A stretch of 64,000 nt of DNA from Nocardioides sp. S5 (GTDB lineage: Bacteria; Actinomycetota; Actinomycetes; Propionibacteriales; Nocardioidaceae): NCBI RefSeq assembly GCF_017310035.1, contig NZ_CP022296.1, positions 558,001 to 622,000 on the forward strand, read 5' to 3'. Position 1 is the first letter of the stretch. Each line of letters begins with the position of its first letter. Position numbers and translations under genes: made by a program. The notes below the pieces were generated by a model, which saw only the letters and a list, made by a program, of their open reading frames with translations, did no database searches and had not been told where the DNA came from. Of this stretch, positions 36,091 to 45,582 are shown in pieces.

Positions 36091-36414
36091 ATGGCGCAGA
36101 AGGTCAACATCGTCCTCGTGGACGACCTCGACGGCACCGAGGCCACCGAGACCGTCACGTTCGGCCTCGACGGCGTGAGCTACGAGATCGACCTCAACGA
36201 TGGCAACGCCGCCGCCCTGCGCGAGGCGATGAGCGGCTACGTCGGCCACGCCCGCAAGGTCAGCGGCGGTGGGCGCCGCGCGCGCAAGTCCGGTGGCGCG
36301 TCGACGTCCAACACCAAGGACGTGCGCGAGTGGGCCAAGGCCCAGGGCATGGAGGTCTCCGAGCGCGGGCGCATCTCCGCCGACGTGCAGCAGGCCTACG
36401 ACGCCGCGCACTGA
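36091..36414 (+). CDS. lsr2: Lsr2-type nucleoid-associated protein
   Basis: 107-residue H-NS-like silencer. N-terminal beta/alpha dimerisation domain (MAQKVNIVLVDDLDGTEATETVTFGLDG), basic Gly/Arg/Ser linker, and C-terminal DNA-binding domain with the minor-groove RGR motif in VSERGRISADV. It bridges AT-rich DNA and represses horizontally gained genes in relatives. Start chosen at MAQK, with AAAGGA upstream. In mycobacteria it also lies between coaX-side genes and clpC. Confidence 0.96.
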   Translation: MAQKVNIVLVDDLDGTEATETVTFGLDGVSYEIDLNDGNAAALREAMSGYVGHARKVSGGGRRARKSGGASTSNTKDVREWAKAQGMEVSERGRISADVQQAYDAAH

Positions 36415-36439
36415 CGTCGCGCCGACCACGGGGGACGTG

Positions 36440-37858
36440 ATGAGGACGTGGAAGGCGGTGCTGCCTGCGCTGGCGCTGGTGGCACCGCTCCTCCTGTCGG
36501 GCAGCCCGGTCGCCGGCGCCAGTGCCGCGCCGGCCGCGAAGACCGCGGTCGTCGCCTACGGGGACGGTCCGGTGTTCCAGGACGCCTGGGACCAGCCGGT
36601 GCGGCTGACGTTCGAGGCGGAGGCGGGCGACCTCGTCGCCCTGACGGCCAGCGACGACCTCTACTGCGAGACGATCGAGCTGACAGGCCCGGGCGGTGTG
36701 GTCGGGCAGCCGGCGAGCAAGTTCCACGTCCTCCCCGCAGCCGGCACCTACACGTTCGAGTACGAGCAGACCTGCCCGTGGTGGGGCGGTGCCGACACCG
36801 CGCCGCACGCGGCCGTCGGACTGCAGCTGCTCAAGGGACGGGTCGTGCCCGTCCGCCTGCGCGGCGGGAAGGTCCGGCTGGAGGCCGACCTCGGCTACGT
36901 CGACATCGCGAAGGTCGTCGTCGGGCGGCGCGACGAGCCGGTGGTCCTCGAGGCCAACGGCGGCCCCGGTGGTCGCACTCCGTGGGACGCGGTCTTCGAG
37001 GAGGCCGACCTGCGCGGCGCCCAGCTGCCGGCGAGGCCGCTGGACGTCGAGCTCTGGCCCGAGGTCGGACCTGACGTCATCCTCGAGCCAGGGGGATACG
37101 TGGAGTCGATCGATCACGGGCTGGTGCGCCCCGGCGTGCCGCGCTACTTCTACGACCTGGGTCTCGCCCGCACCGTGCGCCTCCACCCCCTCCGGGTCGA
37201 CCGGCTCGAGATCGACGCCCGCGGGACCTCGGTGCGGCGCGGGGAGACGAGGCGGCTCCGGTTCCGCGCCGAGGAGGGACAGTGGCTCCGGCTGCCGGGC
37301 AGCGTCCTGCCGCGTCACCTGCAGATGGGCCGGGGTGACGCGCCCACCAACCACTCGGTGCCGCCGGCGGTCTTCACCTACAACGACGTCGCGGCGGTGC
37401 CGTTGTGGCGCGTGCCGGAGACCGGCCGCTACAGCCTGGACATCCCGCACGCGGAGTCCGACCGCTCGCGGGCGTCGTACCGCATCCGCCTGCGGTCGCT
37501 CCCCGTGCGACGCCGCACGCTGACGGCGGACGACCCCCTGAGCACGCGCCTCCGGCCCGGACGGTGGGTGGTGCACCCGGTGGACCCCGCCGCCGACCGG
37601 CGCGGGGTCTCGTCGCTGGAGGCGAGCGGCTCGACAGGCAGCGGGTGGAGTGCGGCGCTGCTCGGGGACGACGAGAGCAGCGGCTACACCGATCGGATCG
37701 GTTGTGTCACCGACGTGGGCAACGCCTCCGTGGATGTCTTCCTCGCCCAGTGGGTCGTCATCGCACCGGGGCGCCGCGCAGGCAACCTCGACCTCACGCT
37801 CAATCCCCGGGGAGCCGACGACCCGCGGGAGGAGTGCGGCGACAGGCCGCTCTTCTGA
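36440..37858 (+). CDS. secreted protein of unknown function
   Basis: Not recognised. 472 residues: signal peptide (MRTWKAVLPALALVAPLLLSGSPVAGASA, cleavage near 30), then a mature all-beta-looking protein with repeated units of the kind 'VxLTFEAEAGDLVALTA', 'PLRVDRLEIDARG', 'RLRFRAEEGQWLRL', suggesting several immunoglobulin-like or PPC-like beta domains. Four or more Cys could form disulfides. No catalytic motif is seen. ATG 36440 follows GGGGGA; a GTG one codon earlier is possible. It stands alone between lsr2 and clpC. Confidence 0.75.
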   Translation: MRTWKAVLPALALVAPLLLSGSPVAGASAAPAAKTAVVAYGDGPVFQDAWDQPVRLTFEAEAGDLVALTASDDLYCETIELTGPGGVVGQPASKFHVLPAAGTYTFEYEQTCPWWGGADTAPHAAVGLQLLKGRVVPVRLRGGKVRLEADLGYVDIAKVVVGRRDEPVVLEANGGPGGRTPWDAVFEEADLRGAQLPARPLDVELWPEVGPDVILEPGGYVESIDHGLVRPGVPRYFYDLGLARTVRLHPLRVDRLEIDARGTSVRRGETRRLRFRAEEGQWLRLPGSVLPRHLQMGRGDAPTNHSVPPAVFTYNDVAAVPLWRVPETGRYSLDIPHAESDRSRASYRIRLRSLPVRRRTLTADDPLSTRLRPGRWVVHPVDPAADRRGVSSLEASGSTGSGWSAALLGDDESSGYTDRIGCVTDVGNASVDVFLAQWVVIAPGRRAGNLDLTLNPRGADDPREECGDRPLF

Positions 37859-37889
37859 CGTACGCCCCGGGGCCGTGGCGTCCGGTCAC

Positions 37890-37938
37890 GTTCGCTGTGA
37901 GCGGACGCTCTGGTGACTGGGGCGGGAACACGTAGGCT
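37890..37938 (+). promoter_or_regulatory. clpC promoter with ClgR-type site
   Basis: 37890-37903 reads GTTCGC-TGTGA-GCG, an exact match to the Streptomyces ClgR motif GTTCGC-N5-GCG as I recall it. TGGTGA (37911-37916), 16 bp, TAGGCT (37933-37938) gives a plausible -35/-10. The activator site abuts the -35, as expected for class II activation. Confidence 0.65.
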
Positions 37939-38018
37939 GATCCCGGGCGTTGAGCCCAGTGTCCGCGCTCCCGCTCCGGCGGGGGACGGGCGGACCACGC
38001 AGACGTAGAGGAGCGCAC

Positions 38019-40598
38019 ATGTTCGAGCGGTTCACCGACCGAGCCCGGCGAGTTGTCGTGCTGGCCCAGGAAGAGGCCCGCATGCTCTCCCACAACTACA
38101 TCGGGACCGAGCACATCCTGCTCGGCCTCATCCACGAGGGCGAGGGCGTCGCCGCCAAGGCCCTCGAGTCCCTCGACATCTCCCTGGAGGCCGTGCGCGC
38201 CCAGGTCGAGGAGATCATCGGCCAGGGCCAGCAGGCCCCGTCCGGCCACATCCCGTTCACGCCCCGCGCCAAGAAGGTGCTCGAGCTCTCGCTGCGCGAG
38301 GCGCTCCAGCTCGGCCACTCCTACATCGGCACCGAGCACATCCTGCTCGGCCTGATCCGCGAGGGCGAGGGCGTCGCCGCCCAGGTGCTGCAGAAGCTCG
38401 GCGCCGACCTCAACCGGGTCCGCCAGCAGGTCATCCAGCTGCTCAGCGGCTTCCAGGGCAAGGAGTCGGCCGCGGCCGGCGCCCAGACCGCCGGGTCCGG
38501 CGGCGAGGCTCCGTCGAGCTCGCTGGTGCTTGACCAGTTCGGGCAGAACCTGACCCAGGCCGCGCGCGAGGGCAAGCTCGACCCCGTCATCGGGCGCGAG
38601 CAGGAGATCGAGCGCGTGATGCAGATCCTGTCGCGCCGCACGAAGAACAACCCCGTCCTCATCGGTGAGCCCGGCGTCGGCAAGACCACGATCGTGGCCG
38701 GCCTGGCGCAGGACATCGTGAAGGGCAACGTGCCCGAGACGCTCAAGGACAAGCAGATCTACACCCTCGACCTCGGTGCGCTGGTCGCCGGTTCCCGCTA
38801 CCGCGGTGACTTCGAGGAGCGCCTGAAGAAGGTGCTGAAGGAGATTCGCACCCGCGGCGACATCGTGCTGTTCATCGACGAGATCCACACCCTCGTCGGT
38901 GCCGGCGCGGCCGAGGGCGCGATCGACGCCGCCAGCATCCTCAAGCCGATGCTGGCCCGCGGTGAGCTCCAGACCATCGGTGCGACCACGCTCGACGAGT
39001 ACCGCAAGTACCTCGAGAAGGACGCGGCGCTCGAGCGCCGCTTCCAGCCGATCCAGGTGCAGGAGCCCTCGATCGCTCACACGATCGAGATGCTCAAGGG
39101 CCTGCGCGACCGCTACGAGGCGCACCACCGCGTCACCATCACCGACGAGGCCCTGGTGTCGGCGGCCACGCTGGCCGACCGCTACATCTCCGACCGCTTC
39201 CTGCCCGACAAGGCCATCGACCTCATCGACGAGGCCGGTTCGCGACTGCGCATCCGCCGGATGACCGCGCCGCCGGACCTGCGCGAGTACGACGAGAAGA
39301 TCGCCGACGTGCGCCAGCGCAAGGAAGCCGCCATCGACGGACAGGACTTCGAGGCCGCGGCCCGCCTGCGCGACGAGGAGAAGCAGCTCTCCGCGCGCCG
39401 TGGCGAGCGTGAGAAGCAGTGGCGCGCCGGTGACCTCGACGAGATCGCAGAGGTCGACGAGGAGCTGATCGCCGAGGTCCTGGCCGTGGCCACGGGCATC
39501 CCGATCGTGAAGCTCTCGGAGGAGGAGTCCACCCGTCTGCTCAAGATGGAGGACGAGCTCCACAAGCGCGTCATCGGCCAGGAGGAGGCCGTCAAGGCCC
39601 TCAGCCGCGCCATCCGGCGTACGCGTGCGGGTCTGAAGGACCCCAAGCGCCCCGGCGGCTCGTTCATCTTCGCCGGCCCCTCGGGCGTCGGGAAGACCTG
39701 GCTGTCCAAGACGCTGGCGGAGTTCCTCTTCGGCGACGAGGACGCGCTCATCCAGCTCGACATGAGCGAGTTCAGCGAGAAGCACACCGTCTCGCGGCTG
39801 TTCGGCTCGCCTCCCGGCTACGTCGGCTACGAGGAGGGCGGCCAGCTCACCGAGAAGGTGCGGCGCAAGCCGTTCTCGGTCGTGCTGTTCGACGAGGTCG
39901 AGAAGGCCCACCCCGACATCTTCAACAGCCTCCTCCAGATCCTCGAGGAAGGCCGTCTGACGGACTCGCAGGGTCGCGTCGTCGACTTCAAGAACACCGT
40001 CATCATCATGACCACCAACCTCGGCTCGCGCGACATCGCCAAGAGCGTCAACCTGGGCTTCGGCGCGGTCGGCGCCGACCCGGCGGGCTCCTACGAGCGG
40101 ATGAAGAGCAAGGTGTCGGAGGAGCTCAAGCAGCACTTCCGCCCCGAGTTCCTCAACCGTGTCGACGAGATCGTGGTCTTCCCGCCGCTGTCGCAGGAGC
40201 AGATCGTCGCGATGGTCGACAACATGATCGCCGCCGTCGAGCTGCGCATGAAGGACCGCGACATGTCGCTCGAGCTCACCCAGCCCGCCAAGGCGCTGCT
40301 GGCCGAGCGCGGCTTCGACCCGGTCCTCGGAGCCCGACCGCTGCGCCGCACGGTGCAGCGCGAGATCGAGGACGTGCTCGCCGAGAAGATGCTCTTCGGC
40401 GAGGTCGGCCCCGGTCAGATCGTGCTGGTCGACATCGAAGGCGAGGGCCCGGCAGCGAAGTTCACCTTCCGCGGCCAGAAGAACTCCACGGTCCCCGACA
40501 TGCCCCCGCTGGAGACGGTCGACGCCGAAGGGACCCCCGTCGTGGGTCCCGACGACACCGAGGGTCCCACGGACGTGCCGAAGTCCACGGAGTCATGA
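38019..40598 (+). CDS. clpC: ATP-dependent Clp protease ATP-binding subunit ClpC
   Basis: Hsp100 unfoldase of 859 residues that feeds proteins to ClpP. N-domain double repeat (1-145) with two [24 protein letters not shown] copies; D1 AAA domain with Walker A GEPGVGKT (216-223); middle UVR-containing coiled coil (about 410-470) that binds adaptors; D2 with Walker A GPSGVGKT (553-560) and the ClpP-contact region [19 protein letters not shown] nearby. Pro/Asp/Glu-rich C-terminal tail. Start [11 protein letters not shown] has GAGGAG upstream. Essential in mycobacteria. The ClgR-type site predicts stress induction. Confidence 0.98.
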   Translation: MFERFTDRARRVVVLAQEEARMLSHNYIGTEHILLGLIHEGEGVAAKALESLDISLEAVRAQVEEIIGQGQQAPSGHIPFTPRAKKVLELSLREALQLGHSYIGTEHILLGLIREGEGVAAQVLQKLGADLNRVRQQVIQLLSGFQGKESAAAGAQTAGSGGEAPSSSLVLDQFGQNLTQAAREGKLDPVIGREQEIERVMQILSRRTKNNPVLIGEPGVGKTTIVAGLAQDIVKGNVPETLKDKQIYTLDLGALVAGSRYRGDFEERLKKVLKEIRTRGDIVLFIDEIHTLVGAGAAEGAIDAASILKPMLARGELQTIGATTLDEYRKYLEKDAALERRFQPIQVQEPSIAHTIEMLKGLRDRYEAHHRVTITDEALVSAATLADRYISDRFLPDKAIDLIDEAGSRLRIRRMTAPPDLREYDEKIADVRQRKEAAIDGQDFEAAARLRDEEKQLSARRGEREKQWRAGDLDEIAEVDEELIAEVLAVATGIPIVKLSEEESTRLLKMEDELHKRVIGQEEAVKALSRAIRRTRAGLKDPKRPGGSFIFAGPSGVGKTWLSKTLAEFLFGDEDALIQLDMSEFSEKHTVSRLFGSPPGYVGYEEGGQLTEKVRRKPFSVVLFDEVEKAHPDIFNSLLQILEEGRLTDSQGRVVDFKNTVIIMTTNLGSRDIAKSVNLGFGAVGADPAGSYERMKSKVSEELKQHFRPEFLNRVDEIVVFPPLSQEQIVAMVDNMIAAVELRMKDRDMSLELTQPAKALLAERGFDPVLGARPLRRTVQREIEDVLAEKMLFGEVGPGQIVLVDIEGEGPAAKFTFRGQKNSTVPDMPPLETVDAEGTPVVGPDDTEGPTDVPKSTES

Positions 40599-40638
40599 GG
40601 GCTGGGGCCTGAGCCCACTGCCTGACAGTCTCACCAGA

Positions 40639-40670
40639 TCACCCCGGGAGCGCCCAGCGCCCCGGGGTGA
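40639..40670. terminator. terminator-like hairpin between clpC and mutY
   Basis: 9-bp perfect stem (TCACCCCGG, 14-nt loop) that includes the mutY stop codon, 40 bp past the clpC stop. Confidence 0.55.
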
Positions 40671-41523
40671 CCTGCGTCAGGAGGCCGTCGGCCTCGAGGC
40701 CGGCCAGGCACCGCTCGCGCTGCTCGACCTGCGGCCACGCCGCCTCGACCTGCGTGGCGCCGATGCCCGACTCGGCCTCGCGGGCCAGTGCCATGATGCG
40801 GCCGCGGCACTGACGGTCGGTGCCCGCCCAGGCCTGGCCGCGCCGGGGCGGGCCGTCGTACGCCGGGAAGCCGGCCCCGCGCCACGCGCACAGGTCCGCG
40901 ACCGGGCAGGCGTCGCACGACGGCTGCCGGGCCGTGCAGACCAGCGCTCCCAGCTCCATCGTCGCCACGGCCCAGGTGGCGGCGGTCGCGTCGTCGTCGG
41001 GCAGCACGTCGGTGGCCACGTCACGCTCCGCGCGGGTCACCGCGGTCGCCGGGAACTCCACGCCGGAGACGGTGCGGGCCAGGACGCGGCGCACGTTGGT
41101 GTCGAGCACGACGTGGCGCTGGCCGAAGGCGAAGCTGGCGATCGCGGAGGCGGTGTAGTCACCGACACCGGGCAGCGCGACCAGGTCGTCGTACGACCTC
41201 GGCACCTCACCGTCGTGACGCTCCACGATCGCGACGGCCGCCGCGTGCAGCCGCAGGGCACGCCGGGGATAGCCCAGCCGACCCCACATCCGCACGGCCT
41301 CGCCGGTGGACTCCTCGGCGAGGGCCGCTGGCGTCGGCCACCGGTCGAGCCACGCAGCGTGCACGGGCAGCACGCGGGCGACCGGCGTCTGCTGGAGCAT
41401 GAACTCGCTGACCATCACCGACCACGCGCTGGCCGCCGTCCCGCGCCAGGGCAGCTCCCGCGCGTGGTCGTCGTACCAGTCGAGCACGGCGTCGTGCAGG
41501 GCGGGGACAGTGGCGGCATCCAT
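40639..41523 (-). CDS. mutY: A/G-specific adenine DNA glycosylase
   Basis: Removes A opposite 8-oxoG. 294 residues: catalytic Glu40 in SEFMLQQTPV, helix-hairpin-helix LPGVGDYTA (117-125), catalytic Asp141 in VVLDTNVRR, and the 4Fe-4S cluster Cys196-x6-Cys203-x2-Cys206-x5-Cys212. After the cluster only about 80 residues remain, so the C-terminal MutT-like 8-oxoG recognition domain of E. coli MutY is mostly missing; short forms are common in actinobacteria. A TACGAT -10 ends 7 bp before the ATG, implying a leaderless mRNA. Confidence 0.94.
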   Translation of the reverse strand: MDAATVPALHDAVLDWYDDHARELPWRGTAASAWSVMVSEFMLQQTPVARVLPVHAAWLDRWPTPAALAEESTGEAVRMWGRLGYPRRALRLHAAAVAIVERHDGEVPRSYDDLVALPGVGDYTASAIASFAFGQRHVVLDTNVRRVLARTVSGVEFPATAVTRAERDVATDVLPDDDATAATWAVATMELGALVCTARQPSCDACPVADLCAWRGAGFPAYDGPPRRGQAWAGTDRQCRGRIMALAREAESGIGATQVEAAWPQVEQRERCLAGLEADGLLTQVTPGRWALPG

Positions 41524-41530
41524 CGCGGCG

Positions 41531-41584
41531 ATCGTAGGTGAGCCGGTGCGCCTCCGCCGAGACGGGCCGCGCGCTCCCTAACCT
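41531..41584. promoter_or_regulatory. divergent leaderless promoters of mutY and the 41591 gene
   Basis: Minus -10 TACGAT (complement of 41531-41536) for mutY; plus -10 TAACCT (41579-41584), 6 bp from the ATG at 41591. Confidence 0.5.
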
Positions 41585-41590
41585 GACCCC

Positions 41591-42391
41591 ATGGCCTCGA
41601 CCGTACGACCTCGCGGGCCGCTGCCGGCACGGGTCTACTGGGCCCGGCGCATCGTCGTGCTCGGCATCCCGCTCCTCCTCCTCGTCGTGCTCGCGCGCGT
41701 CCTCGGTGGCTCGGCGGACGGCAAGGACGCGACCACCCCGGCCGCGAGGCAGGCCGGCGCCAGCGTCACCGAGCCCGCAGCCGCACCGACCGCCGGCCCG
41801 ACTGCCGTCGTCGGCAAGGACCGCAAGGGCAAGAAGGGCAAGAAGAAGCGCGAGCAGCAGGTCGTCCCGCCCGAGCCGGTGCTCGCCGAGCCGTCCGGGC
41901 CGTGCACCGACTCCGACATCGTCGCGACCCCCGCCCTCACCACCGCCACCGGCGGCGCTGACGTGCCGATCACCGTCAACCTGCGCACCGTCGTCGCGGA
42001 GGCCTGCACCTGGCAGGTGTCCCCGCAGACCCTGACGCTGACCATCACCAGCGGCAGTGACTTCATCTGGAGCACCCGCGAGTGCCCCTCCGCGATCCCG
42101 GTGCAGGACGTCGTCGTGCGCCAGGCCGTCGACACCCCGGTCGTGGTGACGTGGGCCGACGGCAAGCGCTCCGACGAGACCTGCTCGGGTCGCACCGAAT
42201 GGGCGTTCCCGGGCTTCTACCACGTCCTCGCGGCGTCCCTGGGTGGTGAAGGCACCGACGTGCAGTTCGAGCTCGTCGCGCCCCAGCCCGCAGTGGTGAC
42301 CACAACCGCCGACCCCAAGCCCGGCAAGAAGAAGAACGGCGACACCTCGCACACGCCCGGCGAGGACGGCGCGGGGAACTCCGCCGGCTGA
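41591..42391 (+). CDS. membrane-anchored protein of unknown function
   Basis: 266 residues: short basic start, one transmembrane anchor (about 19-39), an Ala/Pro/Thr linker, a very basic patch (KDRKGKKGKKKR near 76-87), then a globular extracellular domain (about 100-235) with four conserved-looking Cys (CTDSDIV, CTWQVS, RECPS, ETCSG) and a basic Gly/Lys tail. No enzyme motif. Presumably a wall- or membrane-surface protein; I do not recognise the family. Confidence 0.75.
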   Translation: MASTVRPRGPLPARVYWARRIVVLGIPLLLLVVLARVLGGSADGKDATTPAARQAGASVTEPAAAPTAGPTAVVGKDRKGKKGKKKREQQVVPPEPVLAEPSGPCTDSDIVATPALTTATGGADVPITVNLRTVVAEACTWQVSPQTLTLTITSGSDFIWSTRECPSAIPVQDVVVRQAVDTPVVVTWADGKRSDETCSGRTEWAFPGFYHVLAASLGGEGTDVQFELVAPQPAVVTTTADPKPGKKKNGDTSHTPGEDGAGNSAG

Positions 42392-42582
42392 CCGGGCTTC
42401 CGGGCTTCCGGGGTCCTCAGTTTCCCCGGGTACCCGGGGAAACTGGAGGTTCCAGTGCGAACCTTCGCGGGCAAGGCTCCAGTTTGGATACGGAAGCACT
42501 GTGCCAGTCGTTCGTACGCTGCACTGCCGGCGGCCGTGAGCGGTGCGAGCCAGGGCCCCGACGATCTTGCATCGAAAGCGGG
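42392..42582. repeat. intergenic palindrome region behind the 41591 gene
   Basis: Holds a doubled CGGGCTTC, the 24-bp perfect palindrome at 42420-42443 (arm GTTTCCCCGGGT), a CTGGA/TCCAG hairpin at 42444-42458, and a second GGCTCCAGTTT copy near 42475. The palindrome is almost identical to that at 3111-3130. No gene is seen. Confidence 0.7.
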
Positions 42583-42896
42583 ATCTCGATACGGCCCGTC
42601 GCGGCTTCGTTCCTCAGCCGCGGGGCCTACTCGATCTGGCCGGCCCTAGCGCCGACCTCGTGCCTCGGTCGACGCTGGCCGTCTCAATCTCGGTACGGCC
42701 CGTCGCGGCTTCGTTCCGCAGCCGCGAGGCCTACTCGATCTGGCCGGCCCCACGCGCCGACCTCGTGCCTCGGTCGACGCTGGCCGTCTCAATCTCGGTA
42801 CGGCCCGTCGCGGCTTCGTTCCTCAGCCGCGGGGCCTACTCGATCTGGCCGAGCCCACCCCGCGCGCTCCTTCGTCGCGCGCGGCTGCTCGTCTCA
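42583..42896. repeat. three tandem units of 104-105 bp
   Basis: Units 42583-42686, 42687-42791 and 42792-42896. The first two differ at only a few bases; the second half of the third has diverged but keeps the length and the closing GTCTCA. Each unit contains an inverted repeat (CGCGGCT, 9-nt loop, AGCCGCG; first copy 42600-42622) flanked by CTCGATAC and CTACTCGAT-like ends. The disA stop codon lies at the end of unit three. No coding function. Confidence 0.85.
42860..42884 (-). terminator. disA terminator-like hairpin
   Basis: Stem CCGCGCGC/GCGCGCGG with a 9-nt loop, 10 bp past the disA stop on the minus strand, in the diverged part of the third repeat unit. Confidence 0.5.
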
Positions 42897-43976
42897 GATG
42901 TAGCGCTCGGTGATGCTCGACTCGGCCAGGCGCGAGAGCCCCTCGCGGACGCTGCGGGCACGGAGCTCACCGACGCCCTCGACCGCCTGGAGGTCGTCGA
43001 TGCCGGCCGACAGGAGCTGCTGGAGACCGCCGAAGTGGTCGACGAGCCGGTCCACGACGGCGGCGGGCAGGCGCGGCACCTTGGCCAGCAGCCGGTAGCC
43101 ACGGGGGGCCACGGCGGCGTCGAGGTGCTCGGCACCGCCGAGGCCGATCGCGCGGGCCACGGACGCCGGGTCGACGAGCTCGGTGGGGGAGAGCCCCTCG
43201 AGCTCGGCGAGGTGGTTCTCCGGGCTGGCCTGGCGTCGCTTGCCGGAGGGGAGGTAGTCGCGCACGACGAGCTCGCGCTCGGCGTCGACGCCGGTCACGA
43301 GCTCCTCGAGCTGGAGGGAGAGCAGGCGGCCGTCGGTGCCGAGCTCGAGGACGTAGTCCTCGATCTCGCGCGCGATCCGGATGACCATCTCAAGGCGCTG
43401 GGCCACGACGGCGACGTCGCGCACGGTGACGAGGTCCTCGATCTCGAGCGCGGAGAGCGTGGCGGAGACCTCGTCGAGGCGGAGCTTGTAGCGCTCGAGC
43501 GTGGCGAGGGCCTGGTTGGCGCGGGAGAGGATCTTGCCGGAGTCCTCGAGCACGTGGCGGATGTCGCCGACGTAGGCGGCGATGATCTGCATCGACTGCG
43601 AGACCGAGATGACCGGGTGCCCGGTCTGCTTGGCCACCCGCTCCGCGGTGCGGTGGCGGGTGCCGGTCTCCTCGGAGGGGATCGTGTGGTCGGGCATCAA
43701 GTGGACCGCGGCCCGGTGCACCCGGGTGATGTCCTTGTCGAGGATGATCGCGCCGTCCATCTTGGCCAGCTCGCGCAGCCCGGTGGCGGTGAAGGGCACG
43801 TCGAGGGTGAAGCCGCCGGTGGCGATCGAGTCGACCGTGCGGTCCAGCCCGAGCACGATCAGGGCGCCGGTGCGACCGCGCAGGATCCGTTCGAGGCCGT
43901 CGCGCAGCGGCGTACCGGGCGCGATCGATGCCAGGGTCGCGCGCAGCCTCAGCTGCTCGTCGATGCGCTCTGCCAC
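42894..43976 (-). CDS. disA: diadenylate cyclase / DNA integrity scanning protein DisA
   Basis: Makes c-di-AMP from two ATP, with output reduced at branched DNA. 360 residues: DAC domain with DGA motif (Asp74-Gly-Ala76) and RHR motif (Arg107-His-Arg109), helical linker, and C-terminal RuvA-like helix-hairpin-helix domain ([26 protein letters not shown]). GTG start has GGTGGAGGACC just upstream, so it is a led mRNA. The neighbouring radA is a known partner that limits DisA in Bacillus and mycobacteria. Confidence 0.97.
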   Translation of the reverse strand: MAERIDEQLRLRATLASIAPGTPLRDGLERILRGRTGALIVLGLDRTVDSIATGGFTLDVPFTATGLRELAKMDGAIILDKDITRVHRAAVHLMPDHTIPSEETGTRHRTAERVAKQTGHPVISVSQSMQIIAAYVGDIRHVLEDSGKILSRANQALATLERYKLRLDEVSATLSALEIEDLVTVRDVAVVAQRLEMVIRIAREIEDYVLELGTDGRLLSLQLEELVTGVDAERELVVRDYLPSGKRRQASPENHLAELEGLSPTELVDPASVARAIGLGGAEHLDAAVAPRGYRLLAKVPRLPAAVVDRLVDHFGGLQQLLSAGIDDLQAVEGVGELRARSVREGLSRLAESSITERYI

Positions 43977-44024
43977 CGGTCCTCCACCTGTTCGTGCTGG
44001 CGCCGCCCCCGGGCACCCCGGTGA

Positions 44025-44030
44025 AGTGTA
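44025..44030 (-). promoter_or_regulatory. disA -10 element TACACT
   Basis: Complement of 44025-44030, a TANNNT match giving a leader of about 40 nt with a good Shine-Dalgarno before the GTG. Confidence 0.4.
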
Positions 44031-44090
44031 GGGCGCTCCCGGGGTTTCGGTCGTTCCGTTAACAACCCGTGACCTGCGGGCGCCGGCGGG

Positions 44091-45485
44091 CTAGAGCGGA
44101 GGAGTGAGGTCGAGGGTCAGCAGGGCGCCGAACACGTCGTCCACCTCGACCACGCGAATGCCGTCGACCACCCGCCGGGTCGGGATGCCGCGCTCGCTGG
44201 CGAGCGCGCGGCCGCGCGGGACGACCGCGACCTTGAAGCCCTGACGCGCTGCCTCGGCGATGCGCTGGGGCAGGTCGCGGACCCGGCGCAGCTCGCCGGC
44301 CAAGCCGATCTCGCCGATCGCCACCGCCCCGCGCGGCGCGGGGACGCCCAGGTGCGAGCTGGCGACCGCCACCGCGATGGCGAGGTCGGCGGCCGGGTCG
44401 TGGAGCTTGGCCCCGCCGACGGTCGCGACGAAGGTGTCGCTGCCGGCGATGCGCAGCCGGGCGTGGCGGGTGAGGACCGCGAGGACCATGTCGACGCGGG
44501 ACGACTCGACGCCGGAGACGGTGCGGCGCGGGCGCTCCAGGGGGGAGGGGGTCAGCAGCGCCTGGACCTCGGCGAGCAGTGGTCGACGCCCCTCCATCGT
44601 CACGGCCACGCAGGTGCCGGAGACGTCCTGGGTGTGGTGCTCGACGAACAACCCGGTGGGATCGGTGACCGCGGCGATGCCCTCGGACGACAGGTCGAAG
44701 CAGCCGACCTCGTCGACCGGGCCGTAGCGGTTCTTCATCGCCCGGACCATCCGGAAGCGGGAGTTGCGGTCGCCCTCGAAGTGCAGCACCACGTCGACGA
44801 GGTGCTCCAGCACGCGGGGCCCGGCGATGGAGCCGTCCTTGGTCACGTGGCCGACGAGCACCGTGGTGATGTTGCGGGTCTTGGCCACCCGGATCAGGGC
44901 GGCGGCGACCTCCTTGACCTGCGTGACCCCGCCGGGCACGCCGTCGATGCCCGAGGCGCCGATCGTCTGCACGGAGTCGACGACGACGAGGGACGGCCGG
45001 ACCTCCTCGATGTGGGTGAGGACCGCGCCCAGGTCGGTCTCGGCGGCCAGGAACAGCTCGTCGTGGACGCCGCCGGTGCGGTCGGCGCGCAGCCGCACCT
45101 GCGCGGCCGACTCCTCGCCGGTGATGTAGAGGGTGCGCTGGCGGGTGCGGGCGGTCTGGGCCGCGACCTCCAGCAGCAGCGTGCTCTTGCCGACGCCGGG
45201 CTCGCCGGCGAGCAGGATCGCGGCGCCGGGCACCAGGCCGCCGCCCAGCACGCGGTCGAGCTCGGGCACGCCGCTCGACCGGGCGACGGACTCGGTGATG
45301 GCGACCTGCCCGATCGGCACCGCCGGCGTGGAGACCGGGCCTGCCGCCGCGCGCATCGTGGGGGCGCCGACCTCGGCGACCGAGCCCCAGGCCTGGCACT
45401 CGCCGCACCGGCCCACCCACTTGACCGTCTCCCAGCCGCACTCCGTGCAGCGGTAGGAGGAGCGGGTCTTCGCCTTGGTGGACAT
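44091..45485 (-). CDS. radA: DNA repair protein RadA
   Basis: RecA-like ATPase/helicase that extends recombination intermediates. 464 residues: N-terminal zinc finger Cys13-x2-Cys16-x10-Cys27-x2-Cys30; Walker A GEPGVGKST (94-102); RadA-specific KNRYG motif; C-terminal Lon-like domain. ATG 45485 (MSTKAKTRSSYRC) was chosen because a TAGCGT -10 ends 7 bp upstream and the zinc finger follows at once. Upstream extension in frame exists but has no protein-like sequence. Confidence 0.96.
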   Translation of the reverse strand: MSTKAKTRSSYRCTECGWETVKWVGRCGECQAWGSVAEVGAPTMRAAAGPVSTPAVPIGQVAITESVARSSGVPELDRVLGGGLVPGAAILLAGEPGVGKSTLLLEVAAQTARTRQRTLYITGEESAAQVRLRADRTGGVHDELFLAAETDLGAVLTHIEEVRPSLVVVDSVQTIGASGIDGVPGGVTQVKEVAAALIRVAKTRNITTVLVGHVTKDGSIAGPRVLEHLVDVVLHFEGDRNSRFRMVRAMKNRYGPVDEVGCFDLSSEGIAAVTDPTGLFVEHHTQDVSGTCVAVTMEGRRPLLAEVQALLTPSPLERPRRTVSGVESSRVDMVLAVLTRHARLRIAGSDTFVATVGGAKLHDPAADLAIAVAVASSHLGVPAPRGAVAIGEIGLAGELRRVRDLPQRIAEAARQGFKVAVVPRGRALASERGIPTRRVVDGIRVVEVDDVFGALLTLDLTPPL

Positions 45486-45492
45486 GGACGTC

Positions 45493-45498
45493 ACGCTA
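45493..45498 (-). promoter_or_regulatory. radA -10 element TAGCGT, leaderless
   Basis: Complement of 45493-45498, 7 bp from the radA ATG. Confidence 0.5.
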
Positions 45499-45582
45499 GG
45501 CGAGGCCACCGACAGCACGGGTGCGCCGCGCCCCGGCGCCCCGACCTGCCCCCACCGAGGGTCCGCGCCGGTCCGGGACCAC

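Noticed and set aside
37859..38018. tRNA or small RNA before clpC
   Set aside because: No cloverleaf or T-loop signature; the interval is explained by the ClgR-type site, promoter and Shine-Dalgarno.
42583..42896. CRISPR array
   Set aside because: The full 104-bp unit is repeated; there are no short repeats with unique spacers, and no cas genes.
42484..43098. Plus-strand open frames across the tandem repeats and into disA
   Set aside because: They repeat the same residues with each DNA unit, have no Shine-Dalgarno sequence, and run antisense into disA; they are by-products of high GC.
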